A stretch of 64,000 bases of DNA from Ferdinandcohnia humi_A (GCA_047608075.1 JBLKRX010000009.1:108138-172137); one strand, 5' to 3'. Shown: positions 52,917 to 62,643, numbered from the stretch's first letter. The notes: a model not told the origin generated them from the sequence alone. A program made the numbers and translations.

Positions 52917-53167
52917 ACTAATCAAAACACCTATTTTTATGAAAAAAACGCATAAGTGCCATCACGAATACTTGAAAGTAATAATACAATCAACCCAAGG
53001 ACAACAAAGTATAGAAATAAAATTTTCTTATACATTGAACTCTCTCCATTTAAAATATTCTATCTTTACACAGAACAATATTTTACATGGTATTACATCG
53101 TTCTACAATGACAAATCAAGGAAGTATAGAAAGTTCACAATATCGACAAAATAAATGCAAAAAAACA
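52917..53167. other. Intergenic region between yprB and cotD
   Basis: AT-rich and without clear structure. A plus-strand frame of 105 codons (52837-53154) overlaps the cotD start, lacks a ribosome site and is not supported. Confidence 0.5.
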
Positions 53168-54457
53168 CTAATTTTGCGCTTGCCCGGGTAATATTTCCAC
53201 ACTATTTTGAAGTTTCCTCTTAAGTCTTTGTATCCTTTTTTCAAAATCGTCCCCTATATTCTGTTTTTTACCTATAGCACCTTGGTCAGATATAGCTTTC
53301 CACTTTATAAATGAACCTTGTGCGAAATTCCATGCTTTTTGATAATCCTTTTGATGATGCTCATAATACTTTGCAAGTTCAATTCCTGCGAAGATGCTAT
53401 CTTTTTCATCTACGTTCTCATACACTTCATAAAAAAGCTTCATTGCATCTTCAAGCTTATTTTCCTTCTTATATATGAAAGCAAGAGCTATTTTTGCTTT
53501 CATTTCATCTGGATTTTCTTCATTAACTACCTGCTCATATAGTTTTTGTGCTCGTGATGATTCTCCCAATGCTTGCAACCATCTAGCCACTTCATATTTT
53601 TCAGTTATAAGGTTTTCTTTTTCAGAAAGGACGACAACTCCAGACAGATGAATATATAAAGTTACTAAAGAAAGGATATCAATTTCATTATGGTGTAAAA
53701 CCCCAAATATACCATCAGGTATTTTATTTTCAACATAATCAAAATACAGAATAGGTGCTAAATACCCAGGTACATCATTTTCTCTTTTTATCTCTAAAAT
53801 TTCTGTTTCCACATTAGTTAATCTGACTGACTCAAGCTTATTTTTCCACAATCGTCTTGCAGCATGATATAAATCAAAGTGGCCGAACTCCGGAAGCTTC
53901 GGAAGTGCATCTCTTATTAATGTATGCCTTGTTTTAACTTGTGGCCAATCAAATGATTTGCCGTTATAAGTGACCAGAGTGGTGTAGTCTACACTTGAAA
54001 GAAAGCTTTGGTAGAGTGCTACCTCGGCTCCAGGGTTAGGTAAAAAATGCTGTGTAAGTATTATCCTATCGCCATTCACTCTCGCATGCCCTAATAAAAA
54101 AATTGTATTTCCTGTTCCTCCACCTAATCCCGTTGTTTCTGTATCAAAAAAGAACAAATCGGATGAATCGTGTCCTTTTGATGATAATGGATGTTTGATA
54201 TTTGTTGATTCCCACATCTCCACGACATCATTCAATTTTGAAAAGCTATATAACCCATGCTGATAGTCTAGAGGATATTCAACTTTTCTTACAAAGCAGT
54301 ATGAACCATCAAAATAAAATGGTTCAGCGCCAAACTCCCTCCATCTATCAAGAAAAGGAATTTCTTCATGGTCTGCTACCGTTACCACTGAAGTAGGAGC
54401 TTTTTCTTCCTTAACAATATGATTTTTCAAACGATTTAATTTCCCCTTAATTGTCAT
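53168..54457 (-). CDS. mrfB: Mitomycin repair factor B: DEDDh-type exonuclease with TPR-like repeats (YprB)
   Basis: A 429-residue protein. The exonuclease core (about residues 100-260) has LFFFDTETTGLGGGTGNTIF with the DxE motif, TYNGKSFDWPQVKTRH with the middle Asp, and HHNEIDILSLVTLY with the last His/Asp. The C-terminal about 130 residues are TPR-like helices (EKYEVARWLQALGESSRAQK, DEMKAKIALAFIYKKENKLE). In B. subtilis MrfB works with the helicase MrfA in a UvrABC-independent excision repair of mitomycin C damage. GGAG precedes the ATG; 17 bases separate it from yprA. Confidence 0.93.
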   Translation of the reverse strand: MTIKGKLNRLKNHIVKEEKAPTSVVTVADHEEIPFLDRWREFGAEPFYFDGSYCFVRKVEYPLDYQHGLYSFSKLNDVVEMWESTNIKHPLSSKGHDSSDLFFFDTETTGLGGGTGNTIFLLGHARVNGDRIILTQHFLPNPGAEVALYQSFLSSVDYTTLVTYNGKSFDWPQVKTRHTLIRDALPKLPEFGHFDLYHAARRLWKNKLESVRLTNVETEILEIKRENDVPGYLAPILYFDYVENKIPDGIFGVLHHNEIDILSLVTLYIHLSGVVVLSEKENLITEKYEVARWLQALGESSRAQKLYEQVVNEENPDEMKAKIALAFIYKKENKLEDAMKLFYEVYENVDEKDSIFAGIELAKYYEHHQKDYQKAWNFAQGSFIKWKAISDQGAIGKKQNIGDDFEKRIQRLKRKLQNSVEILPGQAQN

Positions 54458-54474
54458 AACAAACTCCTTACTTC

Positions 54475-56763
54475 CTAATTCTTAAGGGTTACTCCTTGCT
54501 TTAATTTCGAAACTAGAGTCAGGGCATCTACCTTTGCTTGTTCATGTAATACATCTGTCCCAATACAGGAAGGACATCCCGATTCGCATGCACATTTTTT
54601 TATGATTTCTTCTGACTCAGCAAGAAGTTTCTCCATGACCTCATATACTTTTTCACTTAGACCAACCCCACCAGGATATCGATCATATAAAAAAATGGTC
54701 GGCAGTTCATTATGTGCAGCCTTTACCTGAGGAACAACGTGGAGATCAGATGGGTCACACATGGTGAGCAACGGTGCTACGTGCTTTAGAACATTGGCAA
54801 CACCAATAAGACCTTCTTCGATGCTTTTTTCACTAATGCCCTCTAGCTCATTTTTATTCAAGCTGATCCACGCGGATGAAGTATGAAGTTCTTCTTCCGG
54901 TAAATGAATTGGCCCAGACCCTATATTTTCATGTGTTTCAAACTTAATCTTCTTAAAGATAGTTGCCATTGCTTGGACAGAAACATCACCATAGCCTATT
55001 TCAATTGAACCTTTAGAACGTTCTTTGTCGACCTCTAATACTTTCAATTGAACAGCTAGGTTTGCATCAGTAAAATAATCAACATCTACTTCCCTTACAA
55101 ACGCTTTTTTCTCTTCCCAATCTAGCTTTTCAACTTGGTATTGTACACCTTGATGTAAATAAATAGCTTCTTCATGTAAAAGTGTTAAAGCGCTGAATCT
55201 GTCCATCTCTCCAATAACCTTCACCGATGCTATATCAGTTTGATCAATAATCACAACATTTTCTTGGGAAGCAGAACGCAAACTAATGTTATGTGCCGGA
55301 AAGGAATCGTTCATCCAATACCACTTATCTCCATTTTGATGAAGTATCCTCTCTTCTGTTAGGAATTCTAGTATATCTTCAAGTTCTAATTCGCCAAATG
55401 TATCGCCAGCCTTGAAAGGTAACTCATACGCTGCACATTTAATGTGGTCAATTAAAATAACTAAATTATTAGAATTAATTCTTGCTGTCTCTGGATTTCT
55501 ACTAAAAAAGTAATCTGGGTTTTGAATCATATATTGATCGAGTGGGTTCGAGCTTGCAACCATAAAAATCACGGCTTCTCCTTGACGTCGACCAGCACGC
55601 CCTGCCTGCTGCCAAGCACTTGCAATTGTGCCAGGATAGCCAGTCATAATACATACTTGAAGCTGGCCAATGTCAACACCAAGCTCAAGCGCATTTGTTG
55701 AAATGACTCCATAAATATCGCCATTTCGTAGTCCGTGCTCAATTTCACGCCTTTGTTTTGGTAAATACCCTCCACGATATCCTCTAATCGCCTTAGGACC
55801 AAGCTTATGTTTTACTAGTTCCTGAAGATACGTTAGGATGATTTCAACCCTTACCCTACTTCGTGCAAAGACAATCGTTTGAATTTTGTTTGTTAGGAAT
55901 TCACTCGCTAGTTTTCTAACTTCCAAAGTGGCACTTCTTCGAATATTGAGAGGCTTATTTACAATCGGTGGGTTGTAAAAGACAAAATGCTTTTTCCCAG
56001 TCGGAGCACCATTGTTATCTATCAGTTCCATTTTTGTACTTGTTAACTCTTCAGCTAACTCTTTTGGGTTTGCGATAGTTGCAGAGGTACACATAAAAAC
56101 GGGAGAACTACCATAAAACTCACATATTCTCTTTAAGCGTCTAATTACATTTGCAACATGACTACCGAACACTCCGCGGTATGTATGTAGTTCATCAATT
56201 ACGATATATTTTAGGTTTTCAAACAAGGATACCCACTTCGTATGATGTGGCAATACGGCAGAATGTAGCATATCTGGATTCGTAATCACGATATGCCCTG
56301 CCTTTCTTACCTTTTGACGAATGTTTGCTGGGGTGTCTCCATCATATGTGTAACTATTTATCGTTACGCCCATTTCTTCAATTATTTCATTCAGCTCACT
56401 CTTTTGGTCCTGTGCGAGTGCTTTAGTCGGAAATAAATATAATGCGCGTGCTTGTGGATTTTCGACAATTGTCTGTAATACAGGGAGATTGTAACACAGT
56501 GTCTTTCCAGAAGCTGTTGGAGTTACTGCAACAAAGTTCTTGGCGTCTCTTGTAATTTCATATGCCGAGCGTTGGTGTGTATACAATTGATGAATTCCTC
56601 TTTTTTGTAGAGCTACTCTTAATCGGATGTCTATCGAAGCTGGTAGCTCAGCTGTTTTGGCAGGCGATGCGTCAATCGTATGCCAATGAACAATATTCTT
56701 AGAATACTCTGGTTTATATTTCACTATATCGATTACTTCTTGTATATTTTTACGAAAATACAT
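54475..56763 (-). CDS. mrfA: Mitomycin repair factor A: DEAD/DEAH helicase YprA
   Basis: A 762-residue superfamily 2 helicase. Walker A is TPTASGKTLCYNLP, DExH is YIVIDELHTYRG, motif VI is QQAGRAGRRQGEAV, and the C-terminal DUF1998-type domain ends with the four-Cys cluster CACESGCPSCIG. In B. subtilis MrfA is a 3'-5' helicase for mitomycin damage. GAGGTGAT lies six bases before the ATG at 56763. The promoter upstream has a LexA-like sequence within its spacer. Forms an operon with mrfB. Confidence 0.95.
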   Translation of the reverse strand: MYFRKNIQEVIDIVKYKPEYSKNIVHWHTIDASPAKTAELPASIDIRLRVALQKRGIHQLYTHQRSAYEITRDAKNFVAVTPTASGKTLCYNLPVLQTIVENPQARALYLFPTKALAQDQKSELNEIIEEMGVTINSYTYDGDTPANIRQKVRKAGHIVITNPDMLHSAVLPHHTKWVSLFENLKYIVIDELHTYRGVFGSHVANVIRRLKRICEFYGSSPVFMCTSATIANPKELAEELTSTKMELIDNNGAPTGKKHFVFYNPPIVNKPLNIRRSATLEVRKLASEFLTNKIQTIVFARSRVRVEIILTYLQELVKHKLGPKAIRGYRGGYLPKQRREIEHGLRNGDIYGVISTNALELGVDIGQLQVCIMTGYPGTIASAWQQAGRAGRRQGEAVIFMVASSNPLDQYMIQNPDYFFSRNPETARINSNNLVILIDHIKCAAYELPFKAGDTFGELELEDILEFLTEERILHQNGDKWYWMNDSFPAHNISLRSASQENVVIIDQTDIASVKVIGEMDRFSALTLLHEEAIYLHQGVQYQVEKLDWEEKKAFVREVDVDYFTDANLAVQLKVLEVDKERSKGSIEIGYGDVSVQAMATIFKKIKFETHENIGSGPIHLPEEELHTSSAWISLNKNELEGISEKSIEEGLIGVANVLKHVAPLLTMCDPSDLHVVPQVKAAHNELPTIFLYDRYPGGVGLSEKVYEVMEKLLAESEEIIKKCACESGCPSCIGTDVLHEQAKVDALTLVSKLKQGVTLKN

Positions 56764-56792
56764 CAATCATCACCTCAGTTTTTCTATTTTTT

Positions 56793-56821
56793 ATTTTACA
56801 GAATAAATGTTCGTTTTTGAA
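56793..56821 (-). promoter_or_regulatory. mrfAB promoter containing a LexA-like box
   Basis: On the minus strand TTCAAA (56816-56821) and TAAAAT (56793-56798) are 17 bases apart. The plus-strand sequence AGAATAAATGTTCG (56800-56813) in the spacer resembles the Bacillus LexA/DinR consensus CGAACRNRYGTTYC with a C-to-T change in the left arm. Repressor binding is a prediction only. Confidence 0.45.
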
Positions 56822-56916
56822 GTGATTTAGTACAAAGTATAATTGGTATTTTTTAATAGTCACTATTAAAGAGCAAAAGTGCAAAGTATAAATTTTAATA
56901 ATTCCTATAATTCAAA

Positions 56917-56949
56917 AAGGATACACCTGTTTTTTGCTGGTGTACCCTT
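56917..56949 (-). terminator. Terminator of selO
   Basis: AAGGATACACC and GGTGTACCCTT form an 11-pair stem with one G-U pair, followed on the minus strand by TTTGAATT. Confidence 0.7.
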
Positions 56950-57018
56950 CTTCATCCTATTTCAAAATTACTGTCCTTTGATTTAAAGATGTATATTCTT
57001 TTATACGCAACTTACCTA

Positions 57019-58482
57019 TTAAGTACCACAGAATGTCTTGTAAGGAAGATTAGATGGCTGTGGCAATTCGCAATATTCATCCTGTTCAGAAGAGTATGCA
57101 TATGGGTTTGATAAAACACTAAGCAAGCGTTCCATTACACGATAGTCCCCTCGTGCCACTCCAGCTTCTATAGCCTCTTCCACTCGATGATTACGTGGGA
57201 TAACTGCCGGATTAGAGTTCTTCATCAACTGTATCGAAGAGTCCTTTGATTCCCCCTGTCGACCCAGTCTCTCCTGCCAGCGCTCGTACCATTGAGTGAA
57301 TTCAGTTATTCCATATAACACAGTATCATCCAATTTACCAAATGTTAAAGCACGGAAGGTATTGGTATAGTCTGCCTGGTTTTTCTGCATTAATTGTAGC
57401 AGTTCTTCAATGAGAGACTCATCCTGATCCTCACTGTTCAATATGCCTAATTTTGCTCTCATTCCATTTAACCAATAAATACGGAACAAATCTTTAAAAT
57501 CAGCAATTGCATCCTCTGCCATTTTAATAGCTTGCTCCTGTACTTCATGTAGTAATGGTAACAATGATTCAGCAAATCTAGCTAGATTCCATACGGCAAT
57601 ATATGGCTGATTGCCATATGCATAGCGACCTTGAGTGTCAATTGAGCTAAATACAGTTGCAGGGTCATACGTATCCATAAAGGCACAGGGACCATAATCA
57701 ATGGTTTCTCCACTTATGGTCATATTATCTGTGTTCATAACACCGTGAATAAAACCAACTAGTTGCCATTTTGAAATTAATTCTGCTTGTTGTCTGATTA
57801 CATTTTGAAGAAGGTAAAGATATCGATTAGGTGCAGACTTACATTCTGGATAATGTCTTTCTATGGTATAATCCGCCAAAATTTTAAGCTCCTCAATATT
57901 TCCTTTTCCAGCAGCGTATTGAAATGTTCCAACACGAATATGACTAGATGCAACCCGAGTTAAAATTGCACCAGGTAGATCCGTTTCACGGATAACCACT
58001 TCTCCTGTTTTAACCACAGCTAGGCTTCTTGTTGTTGGAATGCCGAGCCCATGCATTGCCTCACTTATGATATATTCCCGAAGCATTGGTCCAAGTGCCG
58101 CTCGACCATCACCACCACGAGAATAAGGTGTTCTCCCTGGTCCCTTTAATTGAATATCAAATCGTTCTCCCTTTGGAGTTATTTGCTCTCCTAGTAGGAT
58201 TGCTCGACCATCACCAAGCATTGTAAAGTGGCCAAACTGATGGCCCGCGTAGGCTTGAGCAAGAGGTTCTGCACCTTCAGGAACTTGATTTCCAGCCATT
58301 ACTTCAATACCTTCATTTTCTTTCAATGCATCAACTTCTAAACCTAATGAAGCTGCCAATTGACTATTAAGAATAACCAAATCAGGTGAACTAACAGGTG
58401 TTGGTTTAGTGTGTGAAAAAAATGATTTCGGTAAGTGCGTATACCTATTATCAAAATTCCAACCTATTTTATGATTAGCCAT
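57019..58482 (-). CDS. selO: Protein adenylyltransferase SelO (YdiU)
   Basis: A 487-residue pseudokinase-fold enzyme that transfers AMP to proteins. Hallmarks are AYAGHQFGHFTMLGDGRAILLGE, QLKGPGRTPYSRGGDGRAALG, REYIISEAMHGLGIPTTRSL, and FIHGVMNTDNMTISGETIDYGPCAFMD (metal-binding Asn and Asp). Many homologues end in a selenocysteine or Cys; here the C terminus is KTFCGT, with a cysteine in the expected place. Linked to redox stress. GGAAG lies about seven bases before the ATG. Confidence 0.95.
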   Translation of the reverse strand: MANHKIGWNFDNRYTHLPKSFFSHTKPTPVSSPDLVILNSQLAASLGLEVDALKENEGIEVMAGNQVPEGAEPLAQAYAGHQFGHFTMLGDGRAILLGEQITPKGERFDIQLKGPGRTPYSRGGDGRAALGPMLREYIISEAMHGLGIPTTRSLAVVKTGEVVIRETDLPGAILTRVASSHIRVGTFQYAAGKGNIEELKILADYTIERHYPECKSAPNRYLYLLQNVIRQQAELISKWQLVGFIHGVMNTDNMTISGETIDYGPCAFMDTYDPATVFSSIDTQGRYAYGNQPYIAVWNLARFAESLLPLLHEVQEQAIKMAEDAIADFKDLFRIYWLNGMRAKLGILNSEDQDESLIEELLQLMQKNQADYTNTFRALTFGKLDDTVLYGITEFTQWYERWQERLGRQGESKDSSIQLMKNSNPAVIPRNHRVEEAIEAGVARGDYRVMERLLSVLSNPYAYSSEQDEYCELPQPSNLPYKTFCGT

Positions 58483-58986
58483 AGTTTCTTCCTTTCACAT
58501 TTCACTTTTTAACGTATTTTATATAAAAGCTCTCTAGCTATTTTAGTATACCCTTTATACCCTATTTATCTAATTAGTATATACTTACTCCTACCAGTTT
58601 GCTGTGAAGCTTTCGACAATTATTTCTATATCAATTTTTTTATTTTAAAATTGCTCTGTTAAACTTTTCTGTTGATTTACGGTCGAGACGCTCGCTTTCC
58701 GCGGGCGATCCGGGAGCCTCCATGGCGCTTTGCACCTATAAGGTCTCCACTGGACACGCTTTTCCTGTAGGACATTGAAGGTCATCCTCGAAAAAACCCA
58801 CGCACGAAGAAAATGCGAATGCATTTTCGAGGATTCTCGTGACTTCCGCTACAATCAACTTAGGTGCCAAATCACATTATGCTTTAATAAAGTCTGAAAA
58901 ATCAAGTTAGACCTAAAAAAGAAGCGACAACCTCCAAATTTGGTCATACGCTTCAAAAAAGTATCATTTTGGAACAAGTAGATATC
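58483..58986. other. Intergenic region between tetR and selO holding a family 2 repeat
   Basis: The repeat occupies 58655-58905. The remaining sequence is AT-rich, including the selO promoter zone, and shows no gene. Confidence 0.6.
58655..58905. repeat. Interspersed repeat family 2, copy 3
   Basis: Begins TGTTAAACTTTTCTGTTGAT, contains TCGCTTTCCGCGGGCGATCC, ACATTGAAGGTCATCCTCGA and GCACGAAGAAAATGCGAATG + CATTTTCGAGGA (58802-58833), and ends AATCAACTTAGG...GCTTTAATAAAG. It is the most complete of the three copies. Confidence 0.85.
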
Positions 58987-59859
58987 TTAATTCATTCTTA
59001 GGAAATACCATACAGAATTTGTGAATACGTTAACTTGCGCTTCAACCGACGAGTGAACGAAAGCCTGTCGAAATGGGTTGATTAATGGCTGAAGAACACT
59101 TTTTCGTATACGTTCTTGTTGCAGTTCTGAAACAATCGTATCATATAAATCCCGCTGCTCTATTGTAAATGTTGCTTCTTCCTCAATATTTTTGGCCATT
59201 TCTAAAATTTCTTCTACTGACATTACCTTTCGATCAATCTTAGAACGTAGAAAATGAAGGACAGAATCATCTAGTAAAGACGTTCTTTGGGTAATCATTT
59301 TCTGCATAATAAGTTCTGTATAGGAGAGAAGGACATCTACCATGTGATGTAGAGATCTTGTTGTATTTGTTATTCGCGTTGTAAAAAGCATGTAATGCAA
59401 CATCCCATAAAATAATATAGAAAGTTCAAAGGAGTACGGTCTAAGGTCTTCCCCATATACTTCAACAAACCGTTCTCCTAACCAATCTAGCTCGTAAATA
59501 CGATGATGCATGACTAACTTTTTTAAGTCCATCTCATTTGAGTTTAAAATAGCTTCAAACAGTGCATGTAGATTTCGATCTTCATTTAACTGAATCAAAA
59601 CCGATATTTGGTCAATAAATACTTCACGATTTTTCGCATCTTTCCCGACTTGCATTTCCATTCGCAATTGGCTTGCATCGTAACGTAAGCCTTCTAAAAT
59701 TTCTGCAATACAATCATTTTTTGTTGAAAAGTAATTATAAAATGTCCCCTTAGATATCTTTGCTTGCTCGATGATATCTTGAATTGATGTTTGTTGAATC
59801 CCTTTTTCAACAAATAGCCTTAACGCTACATCTGCTACATGTCTCTTACGCTTATTCAT
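58987..59859 (-). CDS. TetR-family regulator, probable repressor of the adjacent efflux gene
   Basis: A 290-residue protein. The N-terminal helix-turn-helix reads VADVALRLFVEKGIQQTSIQ DIIEQAKISKGTFYNYF, followed by a long helical ligand domain. At 290 residues it is longer than most TetR proteins (about 190-220), with extra C-terminal helices from about residue 200. The ATG at 59859 follows GGAGG, so the 24 codons before it are rejected. Divergent from the MFS gene, with a palindrome over its own promoter; it probably represses both until a drug-like ligand binds. Confidence 0.87.
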   Translation of the reverse strand: MNKRKRHVADVALRLFVEKGIQQTSIQDIIEQAKISKGTFYNYFSTKNDCIAEILEGLRYDASQLRMEMQVGKDAKNREVFIDQISVLIQLNEDRNLHALFEAILNSNEMDLKKLVMHHRIYELDWLGERFVEVYGEDLRPYSFELSILFYGMLHYMLFTTRITNTTRSLHHMVDVLLSYTELIMQKMITQRTSLLDDSVLHFLRSKIDRKVMSVEEILEMAKNIEEEATFTIEQRDLYDTIVSELQQERIRKSVLQPLINPFRQAFVHSSVEAQVNVFTNSVWYFLRMN

Positions 59860-59890
59860 AAGTCCTCCAACACTATTTCTCTTGAGTATT

Positions 59891-59922
59891 AGTATAAATT
59901 TGATGTCAAGGAATATCAATTT
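59891..59922 (-). promoter_or_regulatory. tetR promoter and candidate operator
   Basis: Minus-strand TTGATA (59914-59919) and TATACT (59891-59896) are 17 bases apart. A near palindrome, AAATTTGAT (59896-59904) with ATCAATTT (59915-59922), covers the spacer and -35, a typical operator position. Confidence 0.55.
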
Positions 59923-59944
59923 TTTAACCATCAGTATAAAATCA

Positions 59945-59973
59945 TTGCAAAAATTGTACTCCTAGTTTAAAAT
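59945..59973 (+). promoter_or_regulatory. Promoter of the MFS efflux gene
   Basis: TTGCAA (59945-59950) and TAAAAT (59968-59973) with exactly 17 bases between them. It lies about 20 bases from the tetR operator, so both genes may be controlled together. Confidence 0.6.
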
Positions 59974-60012
59974 CATTCAGTGATAAAATTTTTGAATAAA
60001 GGGGAGTAAATA

Positions 60013-61518
60013 ATGGACGTTAACTTAGAAAAGAAACCGCCATATTTAATGATTGCCATTTTATTTGTCGGGGCCTTTGTTTCATTTTTAAATAACTCGT
60101 TATTAAACGTTGCATTACCATCGATTATGGTCGACTTAAATATTGAAAACTATTCGACTGTTCAATGGCTAGCTACAGGATACATGTTGGTAAGTGGAGT
60201 GTTAATTCCGGCATCAGCGTTTTTAATAACCCGCTTTTCGAATCGCAGTTTATTTATTACCTCTATGGCGATATTTACATTAGGTACAGCGTTGGCTGCT
60301 TTTGCTCCGAACTTTGGAGTATTAATAGCTGGTAGAATGGTGCAAGCTGCTGGTTCGGCGGTAATGGGTCCGTTATTAATGAATATCATGCTTATCAGTT
60401 TCCCTCGAGAGAAACGTGGTACCGCTATGGGGATATTTGGTCTAGTAATGATAGTTGCACCAGCAATTGGACCTACACTATCTGGATATATTGTTCAACA
60501 CTACGACTGGCGCTTATTATTTGAAATGATTCTACCTCTTGCTATCATTAGCTTAGTTTTAGCTATTTGGAAGTCAAAGAATGTAATGGAGACGAATAAA
60601 AACGCTACTATTGACTATTTATCCGTTGTCTTATCAACTATTGGTTTTGGAGGATTATTATACGGATTCAGTTCGGCAAGTTCTGACGGCTGGACAGATA
60701 CACTCGTATTAACATCATTAATTGTCGGTGGTATTTCACTAGCTATTTTCATCCTCCGTCAATTAAGAATAGAAGAACCACTTCTAGATTTACATGTATA
60801 TAAATATCCAATGTTTGCTTTAGCATCTGTCATTTCAATCGTTAATGCGGTAGCAATGTTCTCTGGGATGATCTTAACACCTGCTTATGTGCAAAGTGTT
60901 CGTGGAATTTCTCCACTTGATTCAGGATTAATGATGCTTCCAGGGGCAATCGTCATGGGAATCATGTCACCAATAACAGGTAAACTTTTTGATAAATTCG
61001 GACCCCGATTATTATCAGTTATTGGTCTAGTAATTACAGCTGTTTCAACCTATTTATTAGCCCATCTACAGCTTGATTCTACTTATTTTTATATCATTAT
61101 GATTTACACATTACGTATGCTTGGGATGTCAATGGTGATGATGCCAATCATGACAAACGGTTTAAATCAATTACCAACACGGCTGAATCCACATGGTACT
61201 GCACTTAATAATACAGCTCAACAAGTTTCAGGCTCAATTGGTACTGCTATTCTTGTAACGATAATGAATAGTGTTACGAAGACTGAAGCGGAAAACTTAC
61301 TGTCAACAGCAGATCCGACTACTCTAACAGAAGCTACACAAGCTGTGCTTGGTCAGCAAGCCTTACTCGCTGGAATACAATATTCATTCCTTGTTGCTTT
61401 TTGGATTAATATTGTCGCATTACTATTAGCATTGTTTATAAAACGCGTAGACGTTAGTAAAGAAGCCCTTCAAAAGATTGAAGCAGGAAAGACTGCTCCT
61501 CGCCCAGCTACAAATTAA
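60013..61518 (+). CDS. MFS drug efflux transporter, 14-segment DHA2 (EmrB/QacA) type
   Basis: A 501-residue membrane protein with 14 hydrophobic segments. Motifs are NNSLLNVALPSIMVDLNI (motif D1 region), RFSNRSLFI (motif A), GRMVQAAGSAVMGPLL (motif B) and GPTLSGYIVQHYDWRLLF (motif C, antiporter signature). Exports drugs or dyes with proton exchange; substrates are unknown. GGGGAG is seven bases before the ATG. Divergent from tetR. Confidence 0.93.
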   Translation: MDVNLEKKPPYLMIAILFVGAFVSFLNNSLLNVALPSIMVDLNIENYSTVQWLATGYMLVSGVLIPASAFLITRFSNRSLFITSMAIFTLGTALAAFAPNFGVLIAGRMVQAAGSAVMGPLLMNIMLISFPREKRGTAMGIFGLVMIVAPAIGPTLSGYIVQHYDWRLLFEMILPLAIISLVLAIWKSKNVMETNKNATIDYLSVVLSTIGFGGLLYGFSSASSDGWTDTLVLTSLIVGGISLAIFILRQLRIEEPLLDLHVYKYPMFALASVISIVNAVAMFSGMILTPAYVQSVRGISPLDSGLMMLPGAIVMGIMSPITGKLFDKFGPRLLSVIGLVITAVSTYLLAHLQLDSTYFYIIMIYTLRMLGMSMVMMPIMTNGLNQLPTRLNPHGTALNNTAQQVSGSIGTAILVTIMNSVTKTEAENLLSTADPTTLTEATQAVLGQQALLAGIQYSFLVAFWINIVALLLALFIKRVDVSKEALQKIEAGKTAPRPATN

Positions 61519-61525
61519 GATAGAA

Positions 61526-61562
61526 ACAACCCCAGAAAGAATACATTTTCTGGGGTTTGTTT
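61526..61562 (+). terminator. Terminator of the MFS gene
   Basis: AACCCCAGAAA pairs with TTTCTGGGGTT, followed by TGTTTTAAT. Confidence 0.88.
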
Positions 61563-61605
61563 TAATAAAAATATCTCTTACAACATGTTCAAAATTCTTA
61601 CTTTC

Positions 61606-62634
61606 TTACGTAAAATATTCAAGTTTTGCTTGTGGGAAAAATTTTTCCATATATTTAGTCAAATGCTCTTTAATATCCGCTTCTTCGTTTTTTTGATAAA
61701 TATATTTCCCAATACCATATTTACCCCATTTATATCTTCGTTTTGACTCGTCTAATTCTAACTTAGTCATAGGATAATTCTTCTCAATTACACGTTTTGC
61801 AGGTTTGGTAAAGCGATGTTGAATAAACTCGAAGGTTAAATCTTTTTTAGCATGTGCTGGTAATTCAGATTCGAGGCGCTCAAACATCTCATGGTACCCT
61901 TCCTCCCAGCCTTCATGGAGGTAAATTGGCGCAACAATAAATCCAAGTGGATAGCCCGCTTCAGCAACCTTTCTAGCCGCTTCAATCCTCTTATCTAACG
62001 GAGAAGTACCTGGCTCAAAGTTTTTGATAATGTATTTTGCATTTACGCTAAAACGAAATCTAGTTCTACCATTATGCTTCGCGTCCAGCAAGTGGTCCAC
62101 ATGATGGAATTTCGTTACAAACCGTAGCTTAGCAAAATCCTTATTGCCAAAATACTCAATCGCCTTTTTTAATGTATGGGTTAAATGATCAATTCCAACA
62201 ATATCTGAGGTACAGGATGCTTCAAATCTTGTAACCTCTGGAACGCGTTCTGCAATGTACTTGTCTGCCTGCTCAAAAATGTCATCGATATTTACATATG
62301 TCCGGATGTATGGCTTATTTCCCATCGTTGTTTGCAAATAACAATAATGACAATGTCCCATACAGCCTGTTGCAAACGGAATGGCATATTCAGCTGAGGG
62401 CTTTGAGGTATCAAATTTTAACGTTTTACGGATACCAACTACTAAGGTTGACTTTGCTACCCGGTACTTTTGAAAATCGTTATCTCCAGGTAAATTACGT
62501 ATTTGATTATGAGAGGTTGTTTCTTTAATTTCCAAACCCATATTCTGAAACTTTTCATAAAGCTCTTTCCCTAATGGATATTCTAATGCCTTAGGTTCAA
62601 AATAAACCAATTGAGGCGTAAATGGTTTCATCAA
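61606..62634 (-). CDS. splB: Spore photoproduct lyase
   Basis: A 342-residue radical SAM enzyme that reverses the spore photoproduct (a thymine dimer) during germination. The cluster cysteines are Cys91, Cys95 and Cys98 (CMGHCHYCYL), with Tyr97 and Tyr99 and the essential Cys141 (FEASCTSD), all at the B. subtilis SplB numbering. Length is as expected. It forms an operon with splA, nine bases upstream. Confirms a spore-forming host. Confidence 0.98.
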   Translation of the reverse strand: MMKPFTPQLVYFEPKALEYPLGKELYEKFQNMGLEIKETTSHNQIRNLPGDNDFQKYRVAKSTLVVGIRKTLKFDTSKPSAEYAIPFATGCMGHCHYCYLQTTMGNKPYIRTYVNIDDIFEQADKYIAERVPEVTRFEASCTSDIVGIDHLTHTLKKAIEYFGNKDFAKLRFVTKFHHVDHLLDAKHNGRTRFRFSVNAKYIIKNFEPGTSPLDKRIEAARKVAEAGYPLGFIVAPIYLHEGWEEGYHEMFERLESELPAHAKKDLTFEFIQHRFTKPAKRVIEKNYPMTKLELDESKRRYKWGKYGIGKYIYQKNEEADIKEHLTKYMEKFFPQAKLEYFT

Positions 62635-62643
62635 AAAGCCTCC

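Noticed and set aside
52837..53154. Plus-strand open frame of 105 codons near cotD
   Set aside because: It begins inside antisense cotD, lacks start signals and looks like translated AT-rich DNA.
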